DNA from: Rhabdophis nuchalis
Taxonomy: Eukaryota > Chordata > Lepidosauria > Squamata > Natricidae
Direction: 5' to 3'
DNA length: 64,000 nucleotides
Assembly (NCBI GenBank): GCA_039707465.1
Contig: CM077644.1
Coordinates: 214,891,962 to 214,955,961 of the forward strand
Shown: positions 23,601-30,239 of the stretch, piece by piece
How positions within the stretch are numbered: the stretch's first letter is position 1
How the letters are laid out: each line of letters begins with the position of its first letter
Translations under genes and position numbers: made by a program
Notes under the pieces: model-generated
Told to the model about the DNA's origin: nothing
What the model saw: the letters and a program-made list of their open reading frames with translations, nothing else
Databases searched by the model: none

Positions 23601-25739
23601 AAGTTTCTTGTCCATGTTCTTGGCTTCATAAACTGAAACACTGTGTATCCCATAAAACAGAGTATGGTAACCTGTTTTCCCATTTTGTAGGCCAACAAGT
23701 GCCTTATCAGGAAAAGATATCATCATTAATGGCACAGAACCTGTATCTCTGAAAAAAGGAAACTTGGAAGGAGAAAGTATACACCTGTGTACATGTAAAA
23801 GCATACAGTTGGACAACTTAATCAAAGTTGATAGGCTTTCTCAGGTCTACAAGATCTCCTTTTCTAGAGAAAAATAGATAAATCCTAACCTTAAATTTTA
23901 TCTGAAAAAGTGCTATATCTTAAATGGGGAAGTGATAATCACTTAAGAAGTAAGAATAAGACTAGGATCATAAAGTCAATTTATATAAAATATTCAATCA
24001 CATATTCCTGATTATAGTGCATATTTCAAAATGTAATTTACGTACAATTTGCCATCTCTGGAAGGTTTGTAGCAGATAAAAACATTTTGATCTTTCTAAG
24101 GTAAAAATTTTAAATACAGTTATTCTGTGATTTTAGATCTCCAGAAATATGGACATTCACATCTAGAGTCCTAACAAAAAAGCAATTTGGGATGAAGAAG
24201 ATCAGCTATGGACAGGAGTATTGAAAATCTGCCTCATTATATTTAGGGCAATGGCACAACTTAATATCTACTACTCATCATATATGAGGCTTTATTTGCT
24301 GGGATGGTGCAGAGGGAAAAGGTGTAGCACTCAGCTGCTCATTGTGAAACATCTGTTTTAGGTGCTTATCTAATAGTGTTTAATTTGTTTAGCTTTTGGA
24401 TCTTGAGGATGCAGACAGAATGTCTGAGTGACAGAAGCTGTTTTTCAACATTATACTTTTTGCTGATTCAGCCAGTGGAAAAAATGTTTCTTTGCATGTG
24501 ATATTGCAATATCACTGTGATCCGAATGGTACTGATTATATGGATCTGTTTTATTCAGATTTTTGCCTTGAATATTGTACCATGGTTACCATGGTCATAT
24601 TGGTAAACTATCTAATTCTTTTATTTTTTTAACGTTATCAACCAAAATAACTTACAGCAGTAGAGCCAAACAAACCACCTAAAAGGAGTGCTTCACAAAA
24701 GCTGCCAGTTTGAGTGAAGCATCTTTTGTGAAAACATGAAAAATGTTGGAACGCCCGCTTGGCTGCCTCAAAAGGCTATCCCTGGGTATGTTTGTGCATA
24801 TATGCAAATGCTTCACTTTACTGGTCAATGCAGTGAAAATATCATGTAGAAAATGAACAAGAGTCTTCAGAGACGCTATGCATGCTTGTCAGCATATAAT
24901 CTGCTTTAATGTTTTTAACGATAGAACTTTCTTTACATTAACAAGTGTTCCTTCCTAAGGCGGGGTTGAGATCAATATGTTACAAAGGTTATGTTCTATT
25001 CTACTGTGCTGTGTTTGAAAAATAGAACACTATTCAATAAAACCACTTTATTTTGACCTTTATTATTTAGCGTCTACAGGAAGCCACTAGAAAGGATTTA
25101 ACTGAAGCTCTGGAGAGCAATAGTACTAATATGCTTCACCTAGGAATGTGCAAAACATATTGCTTGGCTCCTAGACTTAACAACAATCCATGTTTAAGGA
25201 AGTCATTTAGTAATATTTTTAAAACTGATTCTTCTGAAAATGAAAACACTCTATAGCCTAGAATACTATAAACTATTTTCTTCTTTACAAAATCAATTGT
25301 GCTGGTCATTCACAAATGCTAGAACAATAATCAATAAGCAAGCAACTACGGTTGATTTCAACAAAGGTGGCATGCATGTGGACAGAACCTTATATAAATA
25401 TTGATATGTCAATCTTGATTTGTCATATTAATATTTCTTTCCTGACGTACAAACATTATACAAATGTACTCTACCTACCTTATGTGAGTATTCACTGTTA
25501 TTCACTTACATAAAGAAATGCCATGTGAGTATGCAACATACCTTTGGAAGCTCTTCAATTTGATTAGCATCTAAATAGAGTTCTTCCAATGTCTTTTCAA
25601 AAGTAAAGATTTCCTTAGGAACCTGCTCCAGGCTGCAGTGCGAGTAATCAAGTGTAGTCACAGTTTCTTCTTCTCCACGCAAGCAACGGCATGGGACCAA
25701 TCGCACAAACAAGTTCCGTTTTGTTGTCATTTTCAGGCA
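1039..25739 (-). CDS. ERBIN: ERBIN, 5' part of gene (first 12 coding exons, codons 1-402)
   Basis: This encodes Erbin, a LAP-family scaffold (LRR and PDZ) that acts at the basolateral membrane and junctions and binds the ERBB2 receptor tail through a C-terminal PDZ domain not in this window. The twelve exons join to 1206 nt with no stop and conserved phases (0,1,2,2,2,2,0,0,1,2,0,2,0). The start context encodes [16 protein letters not shown]. Cys14 and Cys16 are the residues known to be palmitoylated in the mammalian protein. About sixteen LRRs of roughly 23 residues (LxxLxLxxNxLxxLP) follow from about residue 48 to 402. Identity was recognised by recalled similarity to mammalian Erbin; the fit is far closer than to the paralogues SCRIB or LANO. 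All splice sites are GT-AG, so the gene appears intact. The remaining exons should lie left of position 1. Confidence 0.97.
1109..1888. other. Intron between coding exons 11 and 12
   Basis: AT-rich intron sequence. I recognise no repeat, RNA or further exon. Confidence 0.6.
1889..2004 (-). CDS. ERBIN: ERBIN coding exon 11 (residues 341-378)
   Basis: A 116-nt exon with acceptor TTTTTCAG and donor ATAG|GTTTGT. It encodes [20 protein letters not shown] and then [18 protein letters not shown], leaving in phase 2. Confidence 0.96.
2225..2593. mobile_element. Non-autonomous hAT element, GC-rich, with 8-bp TSD
   Basis: The element runs 2233-2585. Ends are CAGGGGTCCCCAACC... and ...AAGGTTGGGAAACCCTG. 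It is flanked by perfect 8-bp duplications ATCTAATG at 2225-2232 and 2586-2593, close to the hAT target consensus nTCTAGAn. The interior is GC-rich and has no transposase. The element at 37716-39326 has the same ends. Confidence 0.9.
2862..3173. mobile_element. hAT-like non-autonomous element
   Basis: The left end CAGTGTTGGCGAACCTTTTG and a right end resembling CGTGCCA...GGATTCGCCATC match the ends of the elements at 9654-10659 and about 21690-22333. The interior has inverted copies of a GAAGATCATCTTCC-type block. No target duplication could be fixed. Confidence 0.65.
3174..3345 (+). mobile_element. Possible old L2-type LINE fragment
   Basis: A frame reading [13 protein letters not shown]...IMGMPCVLL...SKALHGF loosely follows the C-terminal pattern of L2 ORF2 seen at 62721-63509. 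It is too decayed for a firm call. Confidence 0.35.
3902..4031 (-). CDS. ERBIN: ERBIN coding exon 10 (residues 297-340)
   Basis: A 130-nt exon with acceptor GGTTTAG and donor AGAG|GTATGC, entering phase 2 and leaving phase 0. It encodes two LRRs, including [19 protein letters not shown], and ends LPPE. Confidence 0.95.
4385..4457 (-). CDS. ERBIN: ERBIN coding exon 9 (residues 273-296)
   Basis: A 73-nt exon with acceptor ATAACAG and donor GAGG|GTAGGT. A second GT four bases downstream would break the frame, so the first is used. It encodes [16 protein letters not shown] in its second half. Confidence 0.94.
4772..4922. mobile_element. 135-bp palindromic hAT MITE with perfect TSD
   Basis: The element at 4780-4914 is nearly one inverted repeat from CAGGGGTCTGCAAAGTCGGC to its complement, folding at CAGCATAGCTG. 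Perfect 8-bp duplications CTATAGAA flank it (4772-4779 and 4915-4922). Confidence 0.95.
5146..5310. repeat. Foldback repeat, possibly a Penelope-like terminus
   Basis: The arms at about 5151-5211 and 5240-5306 are inverted copies (CCTTGGTGCTCTCTGAGC against GCCCAGAGAGCACCAAGG). The same arm sequence occurs at 26128-26455. The layout resembles the inverted flanks of the Penelope-like relic at 54200-55095, but no coding part is present. Confidence 0.55.
5362..5776. mobile_element. hAT-like non-autonomous element with (CTTT)n, perfect TSD
   Basis: The element spans 5370-5768 with ends CAGTGGTGGGTTTCAAA and GAAACCCACCACTG. It is flanked by GTCTCTAC duplicates (5362-5369, 5769-5776). It carries a (CTTT)n tract at about 5547-5612 and a block also found in other local repeats (TTAGCAACCAAAATTTTGGA). 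Confidence 0.9.
5938..6082 (-). CDS. ERBIN: ERBIN coding exon 8 (residues 225-272)
   Basis: At 145 nt this is the second longest coding exon here. The acceptor is TTTTCAG and the donor ATTG|GTTTGT, a weaker donor at +3 to +4. It encodes two LRRs from [12 protein letters not shown] to LQQLPESI and leaves in phase 1. Confidence 0.95.
6568..6642 (-). CDS. ERBIN: ERBIN coding exon 7 (residues 200-224)
   Basis: A 75-nt exon, phase 0 to 0, with acceptor CTATCAG and donor AGGG|GTAATG. It encodes one LRR beginning [16 protein letters not shown] and ending LVPG. Confidence 0.95.
7050..7113 (-). CDS. ERBIN: ERBIN coding exon 6 (residues 178-199)
   Basis: A 64-nt exon with acceptor TTCTGCAG and donor AGTG|GTAAGT, leaving in phase 0. 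It encodes (K)[16 protein letters not shown] and ends EFTEV. Confidence 0.95.
7199..7676 (-). mobile_element. L2-type LINE, 5'-truncated 3' end
   Basis: The minus-strand frame 7670-7389 encodes the ORF2 C-terminus ([39 protein letters not shown]). It is followed by a 3' UTR ending in the CCGCCCTGAGTCCC ... GGGCGGTATACAAATC block and an (AAAT)n tail at 7199-7220. It lies in sense orientation within the ERBIN intron. A (TA)n tract at 7679-7700 abuts its truncated end. Confidence 0.85.
7803..8045. mobile_element. hAT element resembling OposCharlie1 (OC1)
   Basis: The element at 7811-8037 starts CAGTGGTAGTCAACCTGGTC and ends AAAAGGTTGACTATCCCTG. Perfect 8-bp duplications CTCTAAAT flank it (7803-7810, 8038-8045). 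Terminal and subterminal blocks (GTGGGCGTTCCAGCTTTCAT, AAGTGGGTGGTAGGTATAAA) match my memory of the OC1 hAT family. It is short and has no transposase. Confidence 0.75.
8330..9120 (+). pseudogene. Penelope-like element relic with GIY-YIG-like end
   Basis: Broken plus-strand frames near 8880-9115 read ...YNSHYVGQ..., HSFNWE and FLEAW-like pieces, the layout of the GIY-YIG endonuclease end of Penelope-like retroelements. Many stops and indels break it. The 5' limit is uncertain. Confidence 0.55.
9135..9445. repeat. Decayed copy of a snake repeat rich in (C/T)TTAAGYGA blocks
   Basis: Contains the CTCAAGTTATGACCATTCA start and an AACTGAGGACTGC-type end, with internal GATCATGTAATTGTC and ACATGACAATTCACA blocks. 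Similar copies are at 40170-40530, 42770-43365, 53845-53950 and 56715-56885. Confidence 0.55.
9646..10667. mobile_element. hAT non-autonomous element with internal GC-rich subrepeats
   Basis: Duplications TCCTAGAA at 9646-9653 and 10660-10667 enclose 9654-10659. The right end is CACCATCACTG. The canonical left end CAGTGATGGCGAACC begins only at 9697, after 43 bp of A/T-rich sequence that itself starts CAGT. The interior repeats blocks such as CCGGAAGTGACCTCC and TCATTTTGAGTGCTCCGG in both orientations. Confidence 0.8.
10754..10810 (-). CDS. ERBIN: ERBIN coding exon 5 (residues 159-177)
   Basis: A small 57-nt exon with acceptor TTTTATAG and donor CAAA|GTAAGT, phase 2 in and out. It encodes (R)[18 protein letters not shown], a single LRR strand and turn. 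Confidence 0.95.
11260..11807. mobile_element. Composite hAT MITE: half copy, filler, full 135-bp copy
   Basis: The first 64 bp of the MITE occur at 11268-11331. About 330 bp of unrelated sequence follow, then a complete 135-bp copy at 11665-11799. The outermost flanks carry identical 8-bp duplications CTCTAGGA (11260-11267, 11800-11807). The sequence just left of the inner copy is GTCTAGGA, one mismatch. Confidence 0.85.
12080..12221. mobile_element. 126-bp hAT MITE, related subfamily, perfect TSD
   Basis: The element at 12088-12213 begins CAGGGGTCTCCAACCTTGGC and ends in the decayed complement. Duplicates TTCTAGAG (12080-12087, 12214-12221) are perfect. Confidence 0.92.
12430..12960 (-). 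mobile_element. Possible degenerate LINE 3' region
   Basis: Scattered phrases (a TTAGACCTTGTGGATCACACC-like stretch) resemble the antisense of an old reptilian LINE seen also around 21640-22500. It is too decayed to classify. Confidence 0.3.
13228..13317 (-). CDS. ERBIN: ERBIN coding exon 4 (residues 129-158)
   Basis: A 90-nt exon with acceptor TTATCTAG and donor GCAG|GTAAGT. It keeps phase 2 and encodes (K)[11 protein letters not shown] through FLPANFG, one LRR and part of the next. Confidence 0.95.
13384..14421. mobile_element. Long DNA MITE with TACCATATTTTT-type ends, carrying a minisatellite
   Basis: Ends are TACCATATTTTTTGGAGTAT and ...CCCCGAAAAATACAGTA, followed inward by AAGACGCACC. 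The interior (GCATAGCCTTATGGAGGCTT, GGGGG runs) is shared with the copies at 44412-44928 and 49314-49799. Bases 13460-13820 are a GTAGGTAGGTA/GAGAGAGA minisatellite not found in those copies. The superfamily is uncertain; the flanking TA suggests a Tc1/mariner-type insertion. Confidence 0.75.
13460..13820. repeat. Minisatellite of GTAGGTAGG / GATAGAGAGAGAGAAATACA units
   Basis: Irregular 40-70 bp units alternate GTAGGTAGGTA, GGGATAGAGAGAG and AAATACAGTAGG. Two nearly identical longer units lie at about 13625-13700 and 13710-13800. Its reverse complement matches the array at 34655-35060. Long open frames here are low-complexity artefacts. Confidence 0.85.
14472..14550 (-). CDS. ERBIN: ERBIN coding exon 3 (residues 103-128)
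   Basis: This 79-nt exon has acceptor TTCTATAG and donor CAAA|GTAAGT. It enters in phase 1, leaves in phase 2, and encodes [12 protein letters not shown] followed by a short LRR ending NPIS(K). Confidence 0.95.
15176..17995 (+). mobile_element. L2-type LINE with endonuclease and reverse transcriptase, defective
   Basis: The 5' part encodes an apurinic-type endonuclease ([39 protein letters not shown]) from about 15560 to 16450. Reverse transcriptase follows at about 17010-17577 ([41 protein letters not shown], catalytic YVDD near residue 217). At 17577 it jumps to the extreme C-terminus ([15 protein letters not shown]), an internal deletion of about 500 bp. Frameshifts at about 15690, 16457, 16760 and 17010 prevent translation. 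The 3' UTR ends in the GCGGTATATAAAT block near 17970. It is antisense to ERBIN. Confidence 0.85.
18485..18790. mobile_element. Internal fragment of a hAT non-autonomous element
   Basis: The phrases GCAGCCCTTTGTCAGCAAAA, TCAGAGGCACCGTGG and CACTGTTTCCAAGATAG match the interior of the element at 37155-37413. The ends are missing. The unit is partly triplicated (three TCCTG(C/T)AGC blocks). Confidence 0.6.
19535..19603 (+). pseudogene. 5S rRNA-derived segment (5S-type SINE head or pseudogene)
   Basis: The segment aligns by eye with the 3' half of vertebrate 5S rRNA: an AAGCTAAACATGG-like A box, then CCTGGTTGGTACTTGGATGG, which is one base from the canonical internal control region. The 5' half is missing or unrecognisable, so it is not a functional 5S gene. 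Confidence 0.7.
20099..20216 (-). CDS. ERBIN: ERBIN coding exon 2 (residues 64-102)
   Basis: This is a 118-nt exon with acceptor CTCAATAG and donor ATG|GTGAGT, ending in phase 1. It encodes an LRR pair beginning QLFNCQSL and ending LRELDVSKN. No stop or gap is present, and the frame joins exactly to the previous exon. Confidence 0.96.
20930..22920. mobile_element. Degenerate LINE region interrupted by a hAT element
   Basis: Stretches at 20930-21680 and 22335-22920 carry weak phrases of an old reptilian LINE. An end near 22840-22910 reads GAGCTGTCTGGACTCAGCAC then AATAAACAAGTAAATAAAT, like a LINE 3' tail. The hAT element at about 21690-22333 interrupts it. Confidence 0.35.
21690..22333. mobile_element. 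hAT non-autonomous element, GC-rich subrepeats
   Basis: The left end CAATGATGCGAACCTTTTTT and right end TTGCCATAGGTTCACCATCA match the family at 9654-10659. The interior repeats CCTCCAGAGGCTTC, GGGCGAAAAA and GGAAGTCCAGG-type blocks in both orientations. Confidence 0.7.
22925..25505. other. Intron sequence without recognised elements
   Basis: Mostly AT-rich single-copy-looking sequence. An open stretch at 23383-23631 resembles no family I know and has no splice context, so it is not called a gene. Confidence 0.5.
25542..25739 (-). CDS. ERBIN: ERBIN coding exon 1 (start codon, residues 1-63)
   Basis: The ATG is at 25730-25728, nine bases inside the exon, after an acceptor ending CACAATAG. 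The exon encodes the basic N-terminus with the CRC palmitoylation pair at residues 14-16 and the start of the first LRR, ending ...IEELPK. The donor is AAG|GTATGT, phase 0. The nine bases before the ATG are 5' UTR, so an upstream non-coding exon is required. Confidence 0.97.
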
Positions 25740-26127
25740 CTATTGTGAGAAAACAAAGAAGTATTCTAAAAATAGTAACAAGCCCAGGAAGTTGAATAAA
25801 TATTGCCACATATTTACAGATATGAATTCTTTTTAAATGAAAGACACTTAAGTACTTAGTTCAAAGCACATACAAAGTTTTTAATGTTATGTTCATGCAT
25901 CTTCTTGAATAGAATTATCTCTAAACAGAAGTATTAGCCTCTTTAAACTAATGAATCCTCCCCAAAAGATATGAAAACCAGCCATGTTAAGTATCTTTTT
26001 CAACTTGAACATAAAACTTAGAATTTATAGAAGATAAATTCATCAAATTTGAAGATGACACCAAGTTGGGGAAAACAGCCAACACTTTGGGAAGATAAAC
26101 TGAAGAGAATAGTTGTAGCTCATGGTT

Positions 26128-26455
26128 GAACTGCGTGGTTCTTAGTGCTGTCTGTCTTGGTTGGTTTGCTGCAAATGTTTCATTATGAAACTAGGTTACA
26201 TCATCAATGCTAGTAAAAAGTGGGGTTTGCTCTCATTTTATATATTAGTGGTTTCTTGGTTAATGTTGATACAAGTGGTCTTGGTGGTTCCTTGATTGGT
26301 CTATTTATAAACCAACAATCACGAAGCAAACAATAACCAAATCAAGGAACCATCAATTCAGACAAACAAGGTAACAGTAAACAAGAGCCTCATAGGGAAC
26401 CACCAAGACCATTCTCACCAAAGTCTGCAAGAAAACAAGCAAGCTCAGAGAACAC
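26128..26455. repeat. Foldback repeat inside CR1
   Basis: Outer arms (GTTCTTAGTGCTGTCTGTCT... and ...GCTCAGAGAACACCAAGAAC) and inner arms (TGGTGGTTCCTTGATTGGTC against ACCAAATCAAGGAACCATCA) are inverted copies. Arms match those at 5146-5310. It interrupts the CR1 frame, so it is younger than the CR1. Confidence 0.6.
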
Positions 26456-27055
26456 CAAGAACCTCACTTTGGAAGACAGATTCTAGATTCAGAAGGATCT
26501 TGACAAACTTGAGCACTAGTTTCTATCCAACAAGATGCAGTTCAATGATGAGCAAAGTAAGGTCCTGCACTTAGGCAGGAACAACCAAATGCATAGGTAA
26601 AGAATAGGAGTTACCCGACTCAAGTATAGTAACTGTGAGAGGGAACTTGATGTTCTAGTGTGCTATCATCTAAGTATGAACCAGCAGTGTTCTGCAGCCC
26701 TCAAAAAAGCATATGAAGCCCTAGGCTGCATCAACTGAGGGATAGTGTCAAGTACAGGGGTCCCAACCCTTGTGGCCCACTGTGAAAGCCATGCACATGT
26801 GTGCATGCAAAACCATCTCCTCTCACCACCGCCACTTCCGCCCGTCTGTGCCAGAAATGTTGGGGTCGAGATCATGAGAAGTGATAATACCACTCTACAC
26901 TACATTAGTGAGGCCACACTTGGAATACTGCAACCAGTACTAGTCACCAAGACACAAAAGCATAGTTACTGAGAGACTAAAAGGAGTGCAGAGAAAAACA
27001 ACAAAGATGACAAAAGTTATGGAGGCTAACCCATAAGATAAATGGTTAAGGGAAC

Positions 27056-28680
27056 TACAGTTGCAAGAAAAAGTATGTGAACCCCTTGGGATTACATGGA
27101 GTTTTGCATGAATTGGTCATAAAATGTGCTCTGAACTTCATCTAAGTTACAACAATAACAAAACACAGTCTGCTTAAAATAATACTACACAAACATTAGA
27201 TGTTGCCATGGTTTAATTGAACATAACATGTAAACATTCACAGTGCAGGGAGGAAAAAGTATGTGAACCGGTGGACTTAATACCTGGTTGACCCTCCTTT
27301 GGCAGCAATAACCTCAACCAAACGTTTCCTGTAGTTGCACATCAGACCTGCACAATGATCTGGAGTAATTTTGGACCACTCCTCTTCACAAAACTGTTTC
27401 AGTGTAGCAATATTCTTGAGATGTCTGGTGTGAATCGCTCTCTTAAGGTCATGCCACAGCATTTCAATCGGGTTGAGGTCAGGACTCTGACTGGGCCACT
27501 CCAGAAGGCGTATTCTGTGCTGTTGAAGTCATTTTTTTGTTGAATTACTTGTATGCTTTGGGTCATTGTCCTGTTGCATCACCCATCCTCTGAGGAGCTT
27601 CAGTTGGCGGACAGATTGTCGTATGTTTTCCTGAAAAATGTCTTGATAAACTCTGGAATTCATGTTCCCATCAATGACAACAATCAGTCCAGGCCCTGAG
27701 GCAGCAAAGCAGCCCCAAACCATGATGCTCCCTCTGCCATGTTTTACAGTGGGGATGAGGTTTTGCTGTTGGTGTGCTGTGCCTTTTTTTCTCCACACAT
27801 AGTGTTGTGTGTTCTTCCCAAGCAACTCAATTTTGGTTTCATCTGTCCACAGTATATTTTGCCAGTAGTGCTGTGGAACATCCAGGTGCTCTTTTGCAAA
27901 CTTCAAACGTGCTGCAATATTTTTTTGGGACAGCAATGGCTTGCTCCGTGGTGTCCTCCCATGTACTCCATTCTTGTTTAATGTTTTCCTCATTGTAGAT
28001 GTGTCAACAAATATGTTAGCATGTGCCAGGGACTTCTGTAGGTCTTTAGCTGACACTCTAGGATTCTTCTTTACCTCATGAAGCATTCTGCGCTGTGCTC
28101 TTGCAGTCATTTTTACAGGACGACCATGCCTAGGGAGAGTAGCAACAGTGCTAAACTTTCTCCATTTCTAGACAGTCTGTCTTACCGTGGATATATGAAC
28201 ATCAAGGCTTTTGGAGATACTTTTGTAACCCTTTCCAGCTTCATGCAAGTCAACAATTCTTGATCGTAGGTCTTCTGAGAGCTCTTTTCTGCGAGGCATG
28301 GTTCACATCAGACAGTGCTTCTTGAAACCAGTAAACCCAAAACAGGTGTGTGTTTTTAAAGGGCAGGACAGCTGTCAGCAACACATCCAATATCATCACA
28401 CTGATTGGAGTCAAGGTTGGCTCACTCCTGGTTCCAATTAGCTCTTGGAGAAGTCATTAGGCTAGGGGCTCACATACTTTTTCCTCCCTGCACTGTGAAT
28501 GCTTACATGCTATGTTCAATTAAACCATGGCAACATCTAATGTTTGTGTAGTATTATTTTAAGCAGACTGTGTTTTGTTATTGTTGTGACTTAGATGAAG
28601 TTCAGAGCACATTTTATGACCAATTCATGCAAAACTCCACGTAATCCCAAGGGGTTCACATACTTTTTCTTGCAACTGTA
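27056..28680 (-). mobile_element. Near-complete Tc1/mariner element, IR/DR type
   Basis: The element at 27058-28678 (1621 bp) is flanked by TA on both sides. Inverted repeats of about 213 bp (27058-27270, 28464-28678) each hold an outer and an inner copy of GAAAAAGTATGTGAACC, the two-direct-repeat arrangement of Sleeping Beauty-like Tc1 elements. The transposase lies between them on the minus strand. It interrupts a CR1 whose sequence resumes on both sides. Confidence 0.95.
27277..28299 (-). pseudogene. Tc1 transposase, full-length frame with two nonsense codons
   Basis: The single frame of 340 codons starts [15 protein letters not shown] and ends KGGSTRY, the usual length for the family. 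An N-terminal paired-type helix-turn-helix region is followed by the DDE domain: WTDETK (D153), MQQDNDPKH (D244) and LNPIEMLW (E279), a DD34E spacing at the same positions as in Sleeping Beauty. It is broken only by TAG at codon 44 and TGA at codon 257; no frameshift was found. It would have cut and pasted the element at TA sites. Confidence 0.93.
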
Positions 28681-29158
28681 GGTATGTCTAATATAATGAA
28701 AAGAAGGGTATTGCATGTGACATGATAACTGTCTTCGAGCATTTGAAGGCTATCACAGAGAAGAGGGAGTCAGCTTGTTTTCCAAAGCATCTGAGGGCAG
28801 GATAAGAAGCAATGGGCGGAAGCTTGTTGAAGAGAGATCCAATTGGAAACTAAGGAGAAATTTTCTGATAGTAAGAACAATTGATCAATGGAACAACTTG
28901 CCTCTCAGAGTTCTGGGTGCTCCATTGCTGGAAAAATATTGTGCAGTCATTTATTCAGGATACAATAAGGTCTCCTGCATTGCATGGGAGGGGGGGATTT
29001 GAACTTGAAGACCTCCAAGATCCTTCCAGCCCTATGATAGTCATGGCTTCATTATCTTGTCATTTTGTTTTAAAGTAGAATTTAGTGACAATTTATTATA
29101 GCTTTCAGAGTTTCCACTTTAACAATCCTTGAATATACCATCGTAACAGAAAATCATT

Positions 29159-30110
29159 TCATGCCAATATACAATACAATACAATACAATACAATAGCAG
29201 AGTTGGAAGGGACCTTGTAGGTCTTCTAGTCCAACCCCCTGCGTGGGCAGGAACCCTATACCATTTCAGACAAATGGCAATCTAACATCTTTTTAAAGGC
29301 TTCCAGGGTTGGGGCATTCACAACTTCTGGAGGCAAGCTGTTCCAGAGGTTAATTGTTCTAACTGTCAGGAAATTTCTCCTTAGTTCCAAGTTGCTTCTC
29401 TCCTTGATCAGTTTCCACCCATTGCTTCTTGTCCTGCCCCCAGGTGCCTTGGATAATAGTTTGGCTCCCTCTTCTTTGTGGCACCCTCTGAGATATCGGA
29501 ACACTGCTATCATGCCTCCCCTGGTCCTTCTCTTCATCAAACTAGACATACCCAGCTCCTGCAGCCGTTCTTCATATGTTTTAGTCTCCAGTTCCCTAAT
29601 CATCTTGGTTGCTCTTCTCTGCACTCTTTCCAGAGTCTCCATGTCTTTTCTACATTGTGGCGACCAAAACTGTATGCAGTATTCCAAGTGTGGCCTTACC
29701 AAGGCACTATACAGTGGCATTAACACTTCACGTGATCTAGATTCTATCCCTCTGTTTATGCAGCCTAGAACTGTGTTGGCTTTTTTGGCAGCTGCTGCAC
29801 ACTGCTGGCTCATATTCAAATGGTTGTCCACTAGGATTCCTAGATCCCTCTCACAGTTGCTACTATTGAGCAAAGTAACACCTATACTGTACTTGTACAT
29901 TTGGTTTTTCTTGCCTATATGTAGGACCTTACTTTTTTCACAATTGAATTTCATTTTATTGCATAGTGCCCAATGTTCAAGTTTGTCTAGATCCTTCTGT
30001 ATCTTAAGCCTATCTTCTGGAGTGTTGGCTATTCCTGCCAGCTTGGTGTCGTCTGCAAATTTGATAAGTTCCCCATTTATCCCCATATCTGTGGACGTCT
30101 GATAACCAGT
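29159..30110 (-). mobile_element. CR1 LINE, 5'-truncated, long open ORF2 end
   Basis: The minus-strand frame is open from 30221 to 29256. From about 30110 it reads typical CR1 ORF2: FADDTKLAGIANTPEDRLKI, HLNMSQQCAAAAKKANTVLG, LYSALVRPHLEYCIQFWSPQ, RRATKMI and WNSLPPEVVNAPTLEAFKK. The 3' UTR (GACCTACAAGGTCCCTTCC) ends in an (ATTGT)n tail at 29162-29197. It is in sense orientation within ERBIN intron 1. The lack of stops suggests recent arrival. Confidence 0.92.
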
Positions 30111-30239
30111 TAAGAGTGTAGGGAAGCAATGTACAAGAAACATTTTAATTTGGTCAAAACATCTCCTAGAAATGGCAGAGAAGGAAATGTATAGCATTAT
30201 CTGAAAACTAAGCTCTAGCATTCATGGATTTGATTCTTT

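Larger units (their letters stand above)
26041..29030 (+). mobile_element. CR1 LINE fragment split by three other insertions
   Basis: Plus-strand pieces read as decayed CR1 ORF2: a GDDTKLGK-like start (26050), TYCEQQCSAALKKAYEALGC-like text (about 26660-26735), then FSKASEGRIRSNGRKL, EERSNWKLRRNFLIVRTIDQ and WNNLPL (28773-28910). They are interrupted by the foldback at 26128-26455, a hAT left end at 26754-26870 and the Tc1 element at 27058-28678. Downstream it lacks an obvious tail. Confidence 0.75.

Noticed and set aside
23383..23631. 82-codon plus-strand frame with ordinary composition
   Set aside because: No recognised family, no splice or promoter context, and located in an ERBIN intron on the opposite strand.
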